Notes under the pieces: model-generated
The model's input: the letters and a program-made list of their open reading frames with translations, nothing else
Databases searched by the model: none
What the model was told of the DNA's origin: nothing
Translations under genes and position numbers: made by a program
In this document: piece by piece, positions 1 through 11,234 of the stretch
How positions within the stretch are numbered: position 1 is the first letter of the stretch
Layout: the number at the start of each line of letters is the position of its first letter
NCBI GenBank assembly: GCA_050693935.1
Contig: JBOGWU010000130.1
Location: forward strand, 1 to 64,000
Direction of reading: 5' to 3'
Length of the DNA: 64,000 nucleotides
Source of the DNA: WHSV01 sp050693935
Lineage (GTDB): Bacteria > Actinomycetota > CADDZG01 > WHSQ01

Positions 1-218
1 AGGAGTCCGCCCTGGACGTAGCGCGCGACATCTGTGGCTGCTCACCGGTTGCGGTGCGAGAGGCCAAGAAATCCATCGACGCGACCTACGGCGTCACGTT
101 GGAGGACGGCATCGAGCTCGAGAACGATTCGTGGAAGGTCGTGATCGCCAGCGAGGACCGAGCCGAGGGGATCGCGGCCTTCAACGCAAAGCGGCCTCCG
201 GAGTGGCATAACCGGTGA
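1..218 (+). CDS. Enoyl-CoA hydratase/crotonase, C-terminal fragment
   Basis: Only the last ~71 codons are inside the window; the reading frame is open from base 3 to the TGA at 216-218. The visible tail, ending FNAKRPPEW, matches the C-terminal 'EDRAEGIxAFxEKRxPxW' pattern of crotonase-fold enoyl-CoA hydratases. It overlaps the HMG-CoA lyase-like gene by 4 bp and precedes a biotin-dependent carboxylase subunit. The most economical role is therefore methylglutaconyl-CoA hydratase in leucine breakdown, but that is inferred from neighbours. The catalytic Glu pair lies upstream and cannot be checked. Confidence 0.8.
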   Translation, partial: ESALDVARDICGCSPVAVREAKKSIDATYGVTLEDGIELENDSWKVVIASEDRAEGIAAFNAKRPPEWHNR

Positions 219-1145
219 GCATGCCGTCCGCCGTGCGCATTCGTGAGGTCGGGCCCAGAGATGGCATCCAGAGCGAGAAGGTCAAGGTTGCGACGGCCGA
301 CAAGATCGCGCTACTCGACGCGGTTGGCGACACGGGGCTGAGATACATCGAGGCCGTGTCGTTCGTCTCTCCCAAAGCGATTCCGAACATGGCCGACGCG
401 CCCGAGGTGTGGGCGGGACTCACCAGGAACCCGGAGATCTTCTATTCGGCTCTGGTTCCGAACCGCACCGGCGCCGAGGTCGCAGCGGAAGCCGGGGTCG
501 ACGGCATGCAGGTGTTCGTGGCGGCCACCGACTCCTACAACCTCTGCAACCTCCGACGGACGGTGCGCGAGTCGTTCGAAGACATCTCGCAGGTAGTCGC
601 GGTCGCTCGTTCGGCGAGCATCCCGGTCGAGGGCTCGCTCTCGACCTCGTTCGGCTGCCCTTACGAGGGCGACGTGCCGCCGGAGCGCGTGGCCGAGGTC
701 AGTCGCTGGATGGTCGACGCCGGCATCACCTCGATCTCCTATGGAGACACCACGGGAATGGGCACGCCGCGGCGCGTCCGTGAGGTCATCGAGACGCTGC
801 GGGCCGAGCTCCCCACCGTCGAGCTCAACATGCACTTCCACGACACGCGCGGCACCGGGCTGGCGAACGTTCTCACCGCCCTCGAGCTCGGGGTGGACTA
901 CTTCGATGCATCGGTGGGAGGGATGGGCGGAAGTCCCTATGCCGAGGGCGCAACCGGAAACATCGCGACCGAGGATCTCGTCCACATGCTCGACGATATG
1001 GAAGTCTCAACCGGAGTGGATCTGACCAAGTTGATAGCGGCGGCGCGCGTCGCTCAGAGCTTCATTCGAGGTGAGCTGCCGAGCAAGATGCTGAGGGCGG
1101 GCCCGCGCTCACAGGTAGCCGGCCCGATCACCAAGGCAGACCTAA

Positions 1146-1153
<8 letters not shown>
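215..1153 (+). CDS. Hydroxymethylglutaryl-CoA lyase-like protein (Ser in place of the active-site Cys)
   Basis: A 312-aa DRE-TIM-barrel metallolyase. The family opening VGPRDGIQSE puts the metal-binding Asp at residue 16. HFHDTRG supplies His207/His209, and the C-terminal signature GGMGGSPYAEGATGN supplies Asn249. HMG-CoA lyase splits HMG-CoA into acetyl-CoA and acetoacetate as the last step of leucine degradation. The normal signature has Cys in GGCPYA; here that position is Ser240, so activity on HMG-CoA could be altered. The GTG start at 215 overlaps the upstream stop (GTGA); ATG at 221 is an alternative. The 3' end overlaps the carboxylase gene by 8 bp, so this is one operon. Confidence 0.85.
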
Positions 1154-2807
<1,654 letters not shown>

Positions 2808-2923
2808 AAGTCGACGCGGCGCTGCTCGCAGGCGCCGTCGCTCAACTAACCGTCTTCCTGGCCATCGGCTGGGTTCTTGCCGACGCGGTTCTTCAATGGG
2901 CCGGCGGTCACATCGTCCGCAGG

Positions 2924-4717
2924 ATGCCCACCGGTCTGCCCGAGGGGATCGGTCTTCCCGAACAAGCGCTGCTCGCCGTGGCCGCGAGCGTCGCGTTCTG
3001 TGTCGCGCTGATGATGCTTCACGCCCCCTTCGGCGGCCACGTGTTCTCGAACGGCTTCGTCGTTCCTGGGGTCGGGGCTGCGGTGCTGGTGTGGGGCGCG
3101 GTGCGCGGGCGGTGGCCGCGGCGGGTCCCCTGGTTGATGGGGCTGCTGTTCGCGATCGTGCTCCTAGCGATCTTCGAGACTCCGGTGCTGCAGGAGGGGA
3201 CGGGAGTTCGAGCGGGCGACTCGTCGTTGCACATGGGGTGGACCGAGCAACTGATGCGCGGCGAGTCGGTACCGCCCGGTCCCGCCCCGGAGTTCGCGCG
3301 TAACGCCTATCCGTGGGGTTTTCACACAGTGATGGCAACGATGGTCCGCCTGGTTCCGGGGACCAACACCCTCGCGGCGCAAGAGGGACTCCACCTTCTT
3401 CTGCTGCTCGCCCTTCCTCTCGGATGCGCGTGCCTAGCGCGCCGTCTTTACGGCGGCTCCGGTTGGGCGGCCGCGCTTTGCGGAGCGGTGATTGCCGGTT
3501 GGGGTTGGATTTCGGCACGGGGAATCGACTTCGTAGCGTCGCCACTGAACGCTCGGCACGGCGCCGACATGGTCGTCGCTTCGCCCAACTCGGTCTACGA
3601 GCTGTTCCCGCCGGCGCTCCCGCGCGAGCTCGGCCTCGTGGTGCTGGCGGCGGCCGCGCTACTTATAGTGCTGGCCGTCAGGACCGAGGACCGCCGCTTC
3701 GGTGTCCTGGCGGGGATCTCCGCAGGTCTGGTGGGACTGATCAGCGCCCCCCTCTTTCTTACCGCGGCGGCCTGGACCGTCGTCGGCGGGCTCCTAGCGG
3801 GGGCCGGAGCGCGTCGCCGCATCTTCGTCACGCTTGCCGGCCCCGCCCTCTTGGTGTTTGCGTTCTGGGCCGGTCCGGTGGCCTACAACTACATTCGCTA
3901 CGGCGGTTTCGTGAACATCACCTCGCGCCTTGGTATCGAATGGCCGGTGGTTATCGCCGTGGCCTCGTGGGGGCTCCTGTTCCCCCTGGCGATCGCCGGG
4001 ATGGTACTGGCGTTCCGCTCTTCCACGACCGGCGCGCGCGTGTTGTTGGGCTTCGCGCTGGTTGCCGTCGCAATGCTGGCCTTGGCACGCGCTCGCGCGG
4101 CATTCGACTGGGAGCTTGCCGGCAACGCAACCGCGCTTCACCAGGGACGGGTTTGGCCGGTCGCGCATCTTCTTGGGGCAGCGTTTGCGGGGGCCGCGCT
4201 CGCGGCCGGCTTCCACCGGCTCAGGCGCCGCTCGGAGTTCATCGCGCCGGTGGCGGTGGCTCTGGTCGCGGTCATCGGTTCGCTCTCGCTGTGGCTCTCG
4301 TCGGGGGGACTATCCCGCACTATCCACAACGACGACAACGGCTTCATCTACAACCGGCCGGAATTCGCAGAGGGTTCCTTCGTCATGAACGCCGCGGAGG
4401 TGCTCGGGCCCGCCGACGTAGTGGAGGCACCGGCTGGGTCCGACAACGTGCTCGGCTTCTGGCTCTTCCAGTTCTCCGGCGTGCGAGTGACCGGTCACGA
4501 CGACCCTCGCTACCTGGGCAACGAACTCCGCATCCGTTACCAGGACCTCGCCCATCGCTACGCCCGGGTCATGGCCTCAGGTGGTTTCGATGCCGACTAC
4601 GTCGCGGTGCCGGAGCTCCAGGCAGCCAAAGCGGGAGTCGCCGGGGAGTCGGTGCTCGCCGAGGGCCTCTTCGACGGCCGGCCCTGGGTGCTGATCTCCG
4701 CCGAGCTGCTCCCTTAG
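2924..4717 (+). CDS. Polytopic membrane protein, GT-C glycosyltransferase-like
   Basis: A ~597-aa protein with about 11-12 hydrophobic segments and a ~130-aa soluble C-terminal domain. The first extracytoplasmic loop carries GDSSLHMGWTEQLM, a D..xH..W.E.LM pattern reminiscent of the acidic/His first loop of GT-C enzymes. A similar motif occurs in the membrane protein at 29048-31102, so the two may be distant paralogs. No named family was recognised; lipid-linked sugar transfer or a related envelope role is a guess. ATG 2924 is the first ordinary start. However, the frame stays open upstream and encodes a convincing extra hydrophobic helix beginning near 2804, just at the carboxylase stop, so the true N-terminus may be longer. 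Confidence 0.6.
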   Translation: MPTGLPEGIGLPEQALLAVAASVAFCVALMMLHAPFGGHVFSNGFVVPGVGAAVLVWGAVRGRWPRRVPWLMGLLFAIVLLAIFETPVLQEGTGVRAGDSSLHMGWTEQLMRGESVPPGPAPEFARNAYPWGFHTVMATMVRLVPGTNTLAAQEGLHLLLLLALPLGCACLARRLYGGSGWAAALCGAVIAGWGWISARGIDFVASPLNARHGADMVVASPNSVYELFPPALPRELGLVVLAAAALLIVLAVRTEDRRFGVLAGISAGLVGLISAPLFLTAAAWTVVGGLLAGAGARRRIFVTLAGPALLVFAFWAGPVAYNYIRYGGFVNITSRLGIEWPVVIAVASWGLLFPLAIAGMVLAFRSSTTGARVLLGFALVAVAMLALARARAAFDWELAGNATALHQGRVWPVAHLLGAAFAGAALAAGFHRLRRRSEFIAPVAVALVAVIGSLSLWLSSGGLSRTIHNDDNGFIYNRPEFAEGSFVMNAAEVLGPADVVEAPAGSDNVLGFWLFQFSGVRVTGHDDPRYLGNELRIRYQDLAHRYARVMASGGFDADYVAVPELQAAKAGVAGESVLAEGLFDGRPWVLISAELLP

Positions 4718-4813
4718 CCCGAGGGAAAACCTGACAGGACGGGACATTCTGTACCATCCCGGACAGCGCGCGGGCGGTAAGGAAGCCGACCTGCCTGAGG
4801 CTGAGGGGGAACA

Positions 4814-7123
4814 ATGTCCATGTCTAGTTCGTGGTCCGGCCGGGTCCGCCCCACGCAAAGACGAGCACTCGCGGGGCTCGCGGCAGTAGCGCTCGTGGCC
4901 ACCCTCGTGGGTGTGGCTCTTGCCGGTCGAGGGAGCCCGCAGAGAATCGACCGAACGCCGCCACCCCGCAACGTCCCCGGAGAGTTCATGCTCTCCCAGC
5001 GCGATGGGGAGATCCCGCGCAACGCCTTCGAGCAGGCCGTCGGCCAGGCCGAAGAGATCGCGCTGGCAACCAAACAGGAGGCCCCCGGCGTCGCGAACAG
5101 GACCTGGAAGTCCGAGGGCCCCACGAACATCGGCGGCCGGCTAACCGATGTGGCCGTTGATCCGAACAACGAAGACACCATTTACGTGGCCGCGGCGACC
5201 GGCGGCGTCTGGAAGTCAACCGACGCGGGCGACACCTTTACCGAGGCGTGGCCAATCAGGCTCACTCAGTCGATCGGTGCGCTGGCGATCACGCCGGACG
5301 GCACGCTTTACGCGGGAACGGGTGAGTCCAACCCCGGAGGTGGATCGATCACCTTCGGCGGTACCGGAATCTACGTTTCCAAGGACGGCGGCAAGAAGTG
5401 GAAGCAGACCGGCCTCGAGGGCACGGATCGCATAAGCCGGATCATGATCGATCCCCGCGATCCCTCCACCATCTTCGTCGCGGCAACGGGCAACCTCTTT
5501 ACGCCCGGCGGTGATCGCGGCCTCTACCGGTCGACCAACGCGGGCAAGTCGTGGGAGCTCGTGCTCGAGGGACCGAACGGGACCACGGGTGCAAGCGATA
5601 TCGCTATCGACGCCGAGAACCCGGACAACGTCTACGCGGTGTTGTGGGATCACCGGCGCGAGCCGGACCTTCGCCGTTATGGAGGCGAGGGATCGGGCGT
5701 TTACCGCTCGGGAGACGGCGGCGACACGTGGACCCAACTCGCGGGCGGTCTGCCACCCTCGACGGTGGACACCGGACGCATGGGGATCGGAGTGTCGCCG
5801 AGCGACCCGAGCCGTGTCTACGTCGTTCACATCCGCACCAACGGTTTCTTCGAGGGCTTCTACGTCAGCAACGACGGCGGCGACTCGTTCACCAAGAGCC
5901 CCGATAACCCGTTGCTGGCCAACTCGCAGTCGAGCTTCGGCTGGTGGTTCGGACGCGTGTGGGTCGCGCCCGAGAGCAAGGATCGTGTGTTCGTCGCCGG
6001 AGTGCCACTAATGGAGTCGATTGACGGAGGCCTGACCTGGAAGGTCGGCGCGCAAGGGGTGCACGTGGACCAGCACGCGATGGCCTGGGACGACAAGGTC
6101 GAGGGCCGGATCTATCTCGGCAACGACGGTGGCTCGTTCCGCAGTGACGACAACGGTCTCACGTGGACCAAGGGCTCCCACGAGCCCTACACGCAGTTCT
6201 ACACACTCGACGTGGGCGAGCAAGACCCCACCCGAATCGCCGGCGGGACCCAGGACAACGGATCCAACCGCACCTGGAACGGCGAACGCTGGAACGAGCA
6301 CTTCGGCGGTGACGGCCTCGAGAACCTCATCAACTACGAGGACCAGAACTCCGTCTACGCATGCTTCCAGTACGGCAACTGCGCCCGTTCGACCGACGGC
6401 GGCGACACCATGCAGGAGTTCGTCGACGAGACCACTTCGACGCGGCGCAACTGGATGGCTCCGCTCGAGTTCGACCCGAACGACCCACAGGTCATGTACT
6501 ACGGCGGAAACATCCTGAACCGATCCACCGATGCCGGAGAGACCTGGACGGCGATCAGCCCCGACCTCACCTCAGGCGGCGGTCGCGACACCCAGTACCC
6601 CTTTGCGACCCTGACGACGGTCGCAGCCGCCAAGTCGGATGGCGACGTTCTGTACGCCGGCACCGACGACGCACGGGTGTGGACGTCGAAGGACGGTGGA
6701 GCCAACTGGGAGCGAATCGACCACGAGCTTCCGGACCGCTGGGTGACGCGCGTGGCAACGGACCCGAATGACGCGGATCTCGCCTACGCAACGTTCTCGG
6801 GCTTCCGCAGTGGTGCCGACGACGCTCACGTGTTCCAGACCACCGACGGTGGTGACTCATGGAACGACATCGGCGGGAGCCTGCCGAACGCGCCGGTGAA
6901 CGACATCGTGACGACGGGCGAGACTCTGTACGTCGCGACCGACGTCGGCGTGTTCATGAGCCGCGACGGCGGGCTTTCGTGGTTGAAGCTCGGCAAGGAC
7001 CTGCCGCTGGTCCCGGTCACCGACCTGCGGCTGCACGAACCGAGTAACACGATGTTCTCGTCTACCTTCGGCCGCGGCATCTTCAGCATCGAGTTGCCGG
7101 CGACCGGCGGGCCGCAGGGCTAA
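4814..7123 (+). CDS. Secreted BNR/Asp-box beta-propeller protein (sortilin/VPS10- or exo-sialidase-like fold)
   Basis: A 769-aa protein. Residues ~20-42 form a signal peptide or anchor after an Arg-containing N-terminus, then ~700 residues of repeats. I count 12 Asp-boxes of the S/TxDxGxxW/F type, for example KSTDAGDTF, VSKDGGKKW, RSTDAGETW, TSKDGGANW and MSRDGGLSW. That is enough for one large or two successive beta-propellers, as in bacterial VPS10/YCF48-like and sialidase-fold proteins. No sialidase Arg triad is evident, so a binding role outside the cell is as likely as catalysis. GAGGGGGA lies just upstream of the ATG. The small lipoprotein gene follows after 6 bp. Confidence 0.75.
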   Translation: MSMSSSWSGRVRPTQRRALAGLAAVALVATLVGVALAGRGSPQRIDRTPPPRNVPGEFMLSQRDGEIPRNAFEQAVGQAEEIALATKQEAPGVANRTWKSEGPTNIGGRLTDVAVDPNNEDTIYVAAATGGVWKSTDAGDTFTEAWPIRLTQSIGALAITPDGTLYAGTGESNPGGGSITFGGTGIYVSKDGGKKWKQTGLEGTDRISRIMIDPRDPSTIFVAATGNLFTPGGDRGLYRSTNAGKSWELVLEGPNGTTGASDIAIDAENPDNVYAVLWDHRREPDLRRYGGEGSGVYRSGDGGDTWTQLAGGLPPSTVDTGRMGIGVSPSDPSRVYVVHIRTNGFFEGFYVSNDGGDSFTKSPDNPLLANSQSSFGWWFGRVWVAPESKDRVFVAGVPLMESIDGGLTWKVGAQGVHVDQHAMAWDDKVEGRIYLGNDGGSFRSDDNGLTWTKGSHEPYTQFYTLDVGEQDPTRIAGGTQDNGSNRTWNGERWNEHFGGDGLENLINYEDQNSVYACFQYGNCARSTDGGDTMQEFVDETTSTRRNWMAPLEFDPNDPQVMYYGGNILNRSTDAGETWTAISPDLTSGGGRDTQYPFATLTTVAAAKSDGDVLYAGTDDARVWTSKDGGANWERIDHELPDRWVTRVATDPNDADLAYATFSGFRSGADDAHVFQTTDGGDSWNDIGGSLPNAPVNDIVTTGETLYVATDVGVFMSRDGGLSWLKLGKDLPLVPVTDLRLHEPSNTMFSSTFGRGIFSIELPATGGPQG

Positions 7124-7129
7124 GAGCTG

Positions 7130-7555
7130 ATGATCGGGCGACGGGAGGCACGCTCTGGCGTTGCGCTCGCAATCGCGTGCGCAGCGCTGCTCATGCTGGC
7201 CTCCTGTGATTCGGGTGAGGGGGCGCTCGCGGGTGAGTGTGGGCGCCCCGAGCCCGCGTCCGACCTTTCTGTGCTGCCGGATGGTCTCGAGCTCGACGAG
7301 TTCGGAACCGTCGTTAGGGCCGCCGAGAGGCACGGCTTCGTGAGTGCCAGGGCCATTGCCACCGACGGCGTCGAGGGACTCTATTCACCGATGACCAAGC
7401 TCCTCCGTAGGGGCGGCTACGAGATCGTCGGCGAGGACAACGAGGGCTTCGAGGCCGAGATCTACTTCACCCGAGGCGCCGACACAGGGTCGATTCTGCT
7501 GCGCCAGGGCAACTGCGGACCGGCCACCAACATCATCCTGACCTTCGGTCACTGA
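7130..7555 (+). CDS. Small secreted lipoprotein of unknown function
   Basis: 141 aa. The N-terminus has basic residues (GRREARSG), a hydrophobic stretch and the lipobox LASC at about residues 23-26, so it should be lipidated and exported. Two further Cys residues, in GECGRPE and GNCGPAT, could form a disulfide. The rest is a compact acidic alpha/beta-looking domain that I do not recognise. It sits 6 bp after the Asp-box protein gene and 18 bp before a solute-binding lipoprotein gene, so the three are probably co-transcribed. Confidence 0.6.
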   Translation: MIGRREARSGVALAIACAALLMLASCDSGEGALAGECGRPEPASDLSVLPDGLELDEFGTVVRAAERHGFVSARAIATDGVEGLYSPMTKLLRRGGYEIVGEDNEGFEAEIYFTRGADTGSILLRQGNCGPATNIILTFGH

Positions 7556-7573
7556 TCGCAACGAGGGGGCGCC

Positions 7574-9211
7574 ATGCGCATTCGAACGATGGCCTTGATT
7601 CTCATCGCCGTCCTGCTGGCGGCGGCGTGCGCGTCGGGTGACGACGGTGGTGGCGCGGCCGACGGCGAGGAGGCGGGCCGGCCGGTCGAGGGTGGCACCC
7701 TGATCTTCGGTGCCGAGCAAGAGCCGACCGAGGGACTCAACGGAGAGCTTGCCTGCTGTGGCCTCTTCTGGAACACCTTCATCATCGAGAGCCCCATCCT
7801 CGAGGGGGCCTACGAGCCACAGCCGGACTTCACCTACAAGCCGAACCTGATCGAGGAGGAAGCCGAGCTCACCGAGGATCCCTTTACGCTCACCTACACC
7901 ATCAAGGAAGAAGCGCAGTGGAGCGACGGGACCCCGATCAGCGCCCAGGACTTCGAGTTCACGTGGCAGACCTACGTCGATCCCGACAACGAGGTGGGGA
8001 GCCGCGCCGGATACGAGCAGATCGAATCCGCAGAGATCGTCGACGACAAGACCATCACGTTCACCTTCAAGGAGCCGTTCGCGGGCTATCGCGACCTCTT
8101 CTCTCCGATGCTTCCCCGTCATGCCCTCGAAGGTGAGAACTTCAACAAGGTCTGGACCAACGAGATCGTGGATCCGAAAACCGGTGACCCGATTGCCAGC
8201 GGGCCGTTTCAATTCAAGGAGTGGGAGAAGGGGAATCAGCTAACCCTGGAGCGTAACGACAACTACTGGGGCGAGCACACCGCCTATCTCGACGAGATCG
8301 TGTTTCGCTTCATCACCGAGACCCAGAGCGAGATCGAAGCGATGCGCGGAGGCGAGGTCGACGCCATCTATCCGCAGCCGCAGCTCGAGCTCGTGAACCT
8401 GCAGAACCTACCTAATCTCACCATCGAAACCAAGGCCGGCACTGCCTGGGAGCACGCCGACTTTCAGCTCGACCATCCGCTCTTGGGCGAGACCTTCGTA
8501 CGCCAGGCGATTGCACACGCGGTCGATCGTCAGGCGATGGTCGATCAGCTGTTCGCCGACCTCGCTCCGGACATCGAACCGCTCGAGAACCTCGTCTACC
8601 TGACGAACTCCGAGTTCTACGAGTCCCACTTCGATCAGTACTCGGGGGATGTGGACACTGCCCGCTCGCTGCTCGAGGACAACGGCTGCACCGAAGGCGA
8701 CGACGGGATCTACGAATGCAACGGCGAGCGACTGAGCTTCGAGATGGAATCCACCACCGGTAACGCGCTGCGCGAGCTTGTGTTCGAGGTCGTGCAGGAG
8801 CAGCTCCGGCAAGCCGGTATCGAGATCAAGGCCGACTTCTCCGATGCCGCGGTGTTCGTGGCGGATCTCGGCAAAGAGGACTTCGACTGGGCGATGTACG
8901 CTTACTACGTGTCGCCCGATCCTGGAAACGCCGTGCCGATCTTGTCGTGTAACGGCGACCAGAACGATCAGAACTACTGCAACGAAGAGGTCACCGAGCT
9001 GCTTCAGGAGAGCGATGTGACCGCCAACCCGGACGAGCGCTCGGTCTTGCTCAACGAGGCCGATTCGTTGATGGCCTCCGACGTTCCCATCCTGCCGCTG
9101 TATCAGAAGCCCAACTACTTCGCGTTCGACAACAAGCTGCAGGGGGCGACCGACAATCCCTCGGGTCCCGGGCCCACCTGGAACACCGAGGACTGGTGGA
9201 TCTCCGAGTGA
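7574..9211 (+). CDS. ABC transporter substrate-binding lipoprotein, family 5 (oligopeptide/opine type)
   Basis: A 545-aa protein with a lipoprotein signal (ALILIAVLLAAAC) and a Gly/Ala/Asp/Glu linker. The solute-binding fold shows SBP_bac_5 features: a GGTL strand near residue 40, LTYTIKEEAQWSDGTPISAQ in the first lobe, and FVRQAIAHAVDRQAMVDQLF in the second. Family members bind peptides, nickel, opines or sugars outside the membrane and deliver them to DppBC/OppBC permeases. No permease or ATPase gene is adjacent. It therefore either works with a transporter encoded elsewhere or acts as a stand-alone sensor or binder. It is preceded by GAGGGGG. It ends 4 bp before the convergent S9 peptidase gene. 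Confidence 0.85.
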   Translation: MRIRTMALILIAVLLAAACASGDDGGGAADGEEAGRPVEGGTLIFGAEQEPTEGLNGELACCGLFWNTFIIESPILEGAYEPQPDFTYKPNLIEEEAELTEDPFTLTYTIKEEAQWSDGTPISAQDFEFTWQTYVDPDNEVGSRAGYEQIESAEIVDDKTITFTFKEPFAGYRDLFSPMLPRHALEGENFNKVWTNEIVDPKTGDPIASGPFQFKEWEKGNQLTLERNDNYWGEHTAYLDEIVFRFITETQSEIEAMRGGEVDAIYPQPQLELVNLQNLPNLTIETKAGTAWEHADFQLDHPLLGETFVRQAIAHAVDRQAMVDQLFADLAPDIEPLENLVYLTNSEFYESHFDQYSGDVDTARSLLEDNGCTEGDDGIYECNGERLSFEMESTTGNALRELVFEVVQEQLRQAGIEIKADFSDAAVFVADLGKEDFDWAMYAYYVSPDPGNAVPILSCNGDQNDQNYCNEEVTELLQESDVTANPDERSVLLNEADSLMASDVPILPLYQKPNYFAFDNKLQGATDNPSGPGPTWNTEDWWISE

Positions 9212-9215
9212 CGAC

Positions 9216-11216
9216 CTACGTGGACTGGGTGTGGCGGACGACCCAGTCCATGAGCCGCTCGTTGTAGTCGCGGCGATGGGACGGGCGGCCGTCCATGATG
9301 AACAGATGGCTCGCGCCGGGATAGCGCACCAGCTCGACGGGCACACGCCGCGCGCGTAGCGATGTGAACCATTGCTCCGCTTGCTCGATCGGGCAGCGCA
9401 TGTCGGCCTCTCCATGCAACAGCAGGGTGGGTGTAGACACCTGCGTTACCGCGGTAATGGGTGACAGCTCTCTGAAGAGTTCGGGAAGCGCGAACGGGGT
9501 GCCGCCGAGCTCGACCATCGTGTGCCAGATCGCGCTGTCGGCGGTGCCGAAATCGCTCGCCATGTTCGAGAGGCAGCCGCCGCTTACGGCGGCAGCGAAG
9601 TAGTCGGTGTGCGCAGTGAGCCAGTTCGTCATGTACCCGCCGTAGCTGTAACCGGTTATCGCGATGCGACCGGGGTCTGCGACTCCCTCGTCGATCAGCG
9701 CGTCGAGTGCGCAGGTGAAGTCGCCCGTGTCGGCTACGCCCCAAGATCCCGTTACGCCGGCGAAGAACTTCTCGCCGTAGCCGTCGCTGCCGCGGGGGTT
9801 GACGAGCAGGATGTTCCATCCTCGTGCCGCAAGGAGCTGGTGATAGAGGTGCACGCCGTCGAACACCGGGCTCCACGCGTTGTGAGGTCCGCCGTGCACG
9901 TCGAGCAACAGGGGAGCGGGCCCGCTCTCCTGCGGTCCGGTCGAGTCCGCCCCGCGCTCTTCCTGCGGTCCGGTCGAGTCCGCCCCGCGCCGGTCGGAGC
10001 CCAGGAGCCAGCCGTGGATCTCGGTGCCGTCGGACGCGGTGAAGATGCGCTCCTCGGGGGACTCGAGCTCCACCGAACCGAGGACCTCGCCTACGTGCTG
10101 CGTCAGCATTCGGGGCGAGGCCCCGTCGGCATCGGCTACGAAGATCTCACCCGGTCCCTGGGGACTGGCGCCGACGAACGCGATCCGCGATGCAACCGCG
10201 TGCAGTCCCGAGGCCACGGTGTCGGCGCTGCCGATGATCCGGCGCGGGGTGCCACCGTCGAGGGGAACCGAGAAGACGTGTGTGCAGCCTCGATCGCGGG
10301 CGCACAACAGGATGGTGTCGCCGATGATCTGAGGCGGTGCGCCGGGGTAGGCCGTCGAGCCGAACATCAGGTTGCGGTCGAACCCCGGAGCGACATCGCG
10401 GGGCGAGCCCCCGTCGAGATCCTGCAGGAGCAGACGGGCGTGGCCGACGCCTTCCCGATCCGTTCCGCACAGCAGGAGTCGTTCACCGTCCGGCGTGAAG
10501 GCCGCGGTCTTCACCGAGCCGGTGCCCGTCGTCACCCGTTGCGGCTCGCCTCCGCTTGCATCGACGACGAACGCGTGAGTGCCCGGCTCGAGATCCCGAT
10601 CGGGATGCATCGCCGCATCGAAGGCGAGCCGAGTCGAGTCGGGAGACCACACGGGGTTGGCCACCCAGAAGTCACCGGAGGTGATCGGTCCGGTCTCGTC
10701 CGAGGCCAAATCGACGACGAAGAGATGATCCCGCAGACCACGAACGAGGCCCTTTCCGTCCGCCTTGTAGTCGGCGGTACGCACCACCAGTGGCGCATGC
10801 TCTCGGTCGGACGCGCTTCGTTCGTCGAGGTCCACCGACCCCACGAAGGCGAGCTTCGAGCCGTCGGGGCTCCAAACGGGCGCTCCCGCGCCGAGCACGA
10901 CCTCGGTGATCCTGCGCGCCTCGCCCCCCGTCGCGGAGATGAGATAGACCTGAGCCTGAGAGCCGGTCTGTCGCATGGAGGTAAACGCGATGCTGCGGCC
11001 GTCCGGCGACCAGCGCGGCGAACGATCGTAGGGCCCCGCGGTGAGCGGCCGAGGGTCTTCGCCCTCGGGTACTAGCCAGATTCTCGAGACCATCGAGTCC
11101 GACTCCCGGTCGGCCATGGAGACGACGTACGCCACCTGCGAGCCGTCGGGGGAGAGCCGTGGAGAGGAGACGATGGGAACGCGATAGATATCGTCGAGGG
11201 TCAGCGCTCTGGTCAT
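9216..11216 (-). CDS. S9 family serine peptidase (acylaminoacyl-/dipeptidyl-peptidase type) with N-terminal beta-propeller
   Basis: A 666-aa cytosolic-looking protein with no signal peptide. Residues ~1-390 contain TolB/WD40-like PD40 repeats (SPDGSQVAYV, SPDGRSIAFTS, SPDGSKLAFVG, SPDSTRLAFD). The C-terminal ~260 residues are an alpha/beta-hydrolase. Its nucleophile Ser is in GYSYGGYMTNW, the acid in GEADMRCPIEQA and the His in YPGASHLF, so all three catalytic residues are present. Such enzymes cleave short peptides or N-acylated residues after the propeller filters out large substrates. The linker between propeller and hydrolase carries an 11-residue tandem duplication. The start is ATG at 11216. 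Confidence 0.9.
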   Translation of the reverse strand: MTRALTLDDIYRVPIVSSPRLSPDGSQVAYVVSMADRESDSMVSRIWLVPEGEDPRPLTAGPYDRSPRWSPDGRSIAFTSMRQTGSQAQVYLISATGGEARRITEVVLGAGAPVWSPDGSKLAFVGSVDLDERSASDREHAPLVVRTADYKADGKGLVRGLRDHLFVVDLASDETGPITSGDFWVANPVWSPDSTRLAFDAAMHPDRDLEPGTHAFVVDASGGEPQRVTTGTGSVKTAAFTPDGERLLLCGTDREGVGHARLLLQDLDGGSPRDVAPGFDRNLMFGSTAYPGAPPQIIGDTILLCARDRGCTHVFSVPLDGGTPRRIIGSADTVASGLHAVASRIAFVGASPQGPGEIFVADADGASPRMLTQHVGEVLGSVELESPEERIFTASDGTEIHGWLLGSDRRGADSTGPQEERGADSTGPQESGPAPLLLDVHGGPHNAWSPVFDGVHLYHQLLAARGWNILLVNPRGSDGYGEKFFAGVTGSWGVADTGDFTCALDALIDEGVADPGRIAITGYSYGGYMTNWLTAHTDYFAAAVSGGCLSNMASDFGTADSAIWHTMVELGGTPFALPELFRELSPITAVTQVSTPTLLLHGEADMRCPIEQAEQWFTSLRARRVPVELVRYPGASHLFIMDGRPSHRRDYNERLMDWVVRHTQST
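9929..9994 (-). repeat. 33-bp in-frame tandem duplication inside the S9 peptidase gene
   Basis: Two adjacent copies (9929-9961 and 9962-9994) share their first 29 bases exactly. They encode RGADSTGPQEE followed by RGADSTGPQES in the propeller-hydrolase linker. The period of 33 preserves the frame, consistent with recent slippage or unequal exchange. Confidence 0.9.
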
Positions 11217-11234
11217 GCGCGTGATGCTAAGGGC

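Noticed and set aside
3313..4734. A 473-codon Arg/Gly-rich open frame inside the GT-C-like gene.
   Set aside because: The extreme Arg/Gly/Ala composition is that of an out-of-frame translation. The alternative frame gives a coherent membrane protein.
4740..4761. Inverted repeat CGGGA/TCCCG with a CTGACA and TACCAT pair resembling a promoter.
   Set aside because: The spacing between the hexamers is only 15 bp and the arms are 5 bp with a 12-nt loop; too weak to annotate.
9522..11075. A 517-codon open frame on the plus strand.
   Set aside because: It lies antisense to the S9 peptidase gene, whose protein has clear domains and a full catalytic triad. The plus-strand product has no recognisable motif and is an artefact of GC-rich codon use.
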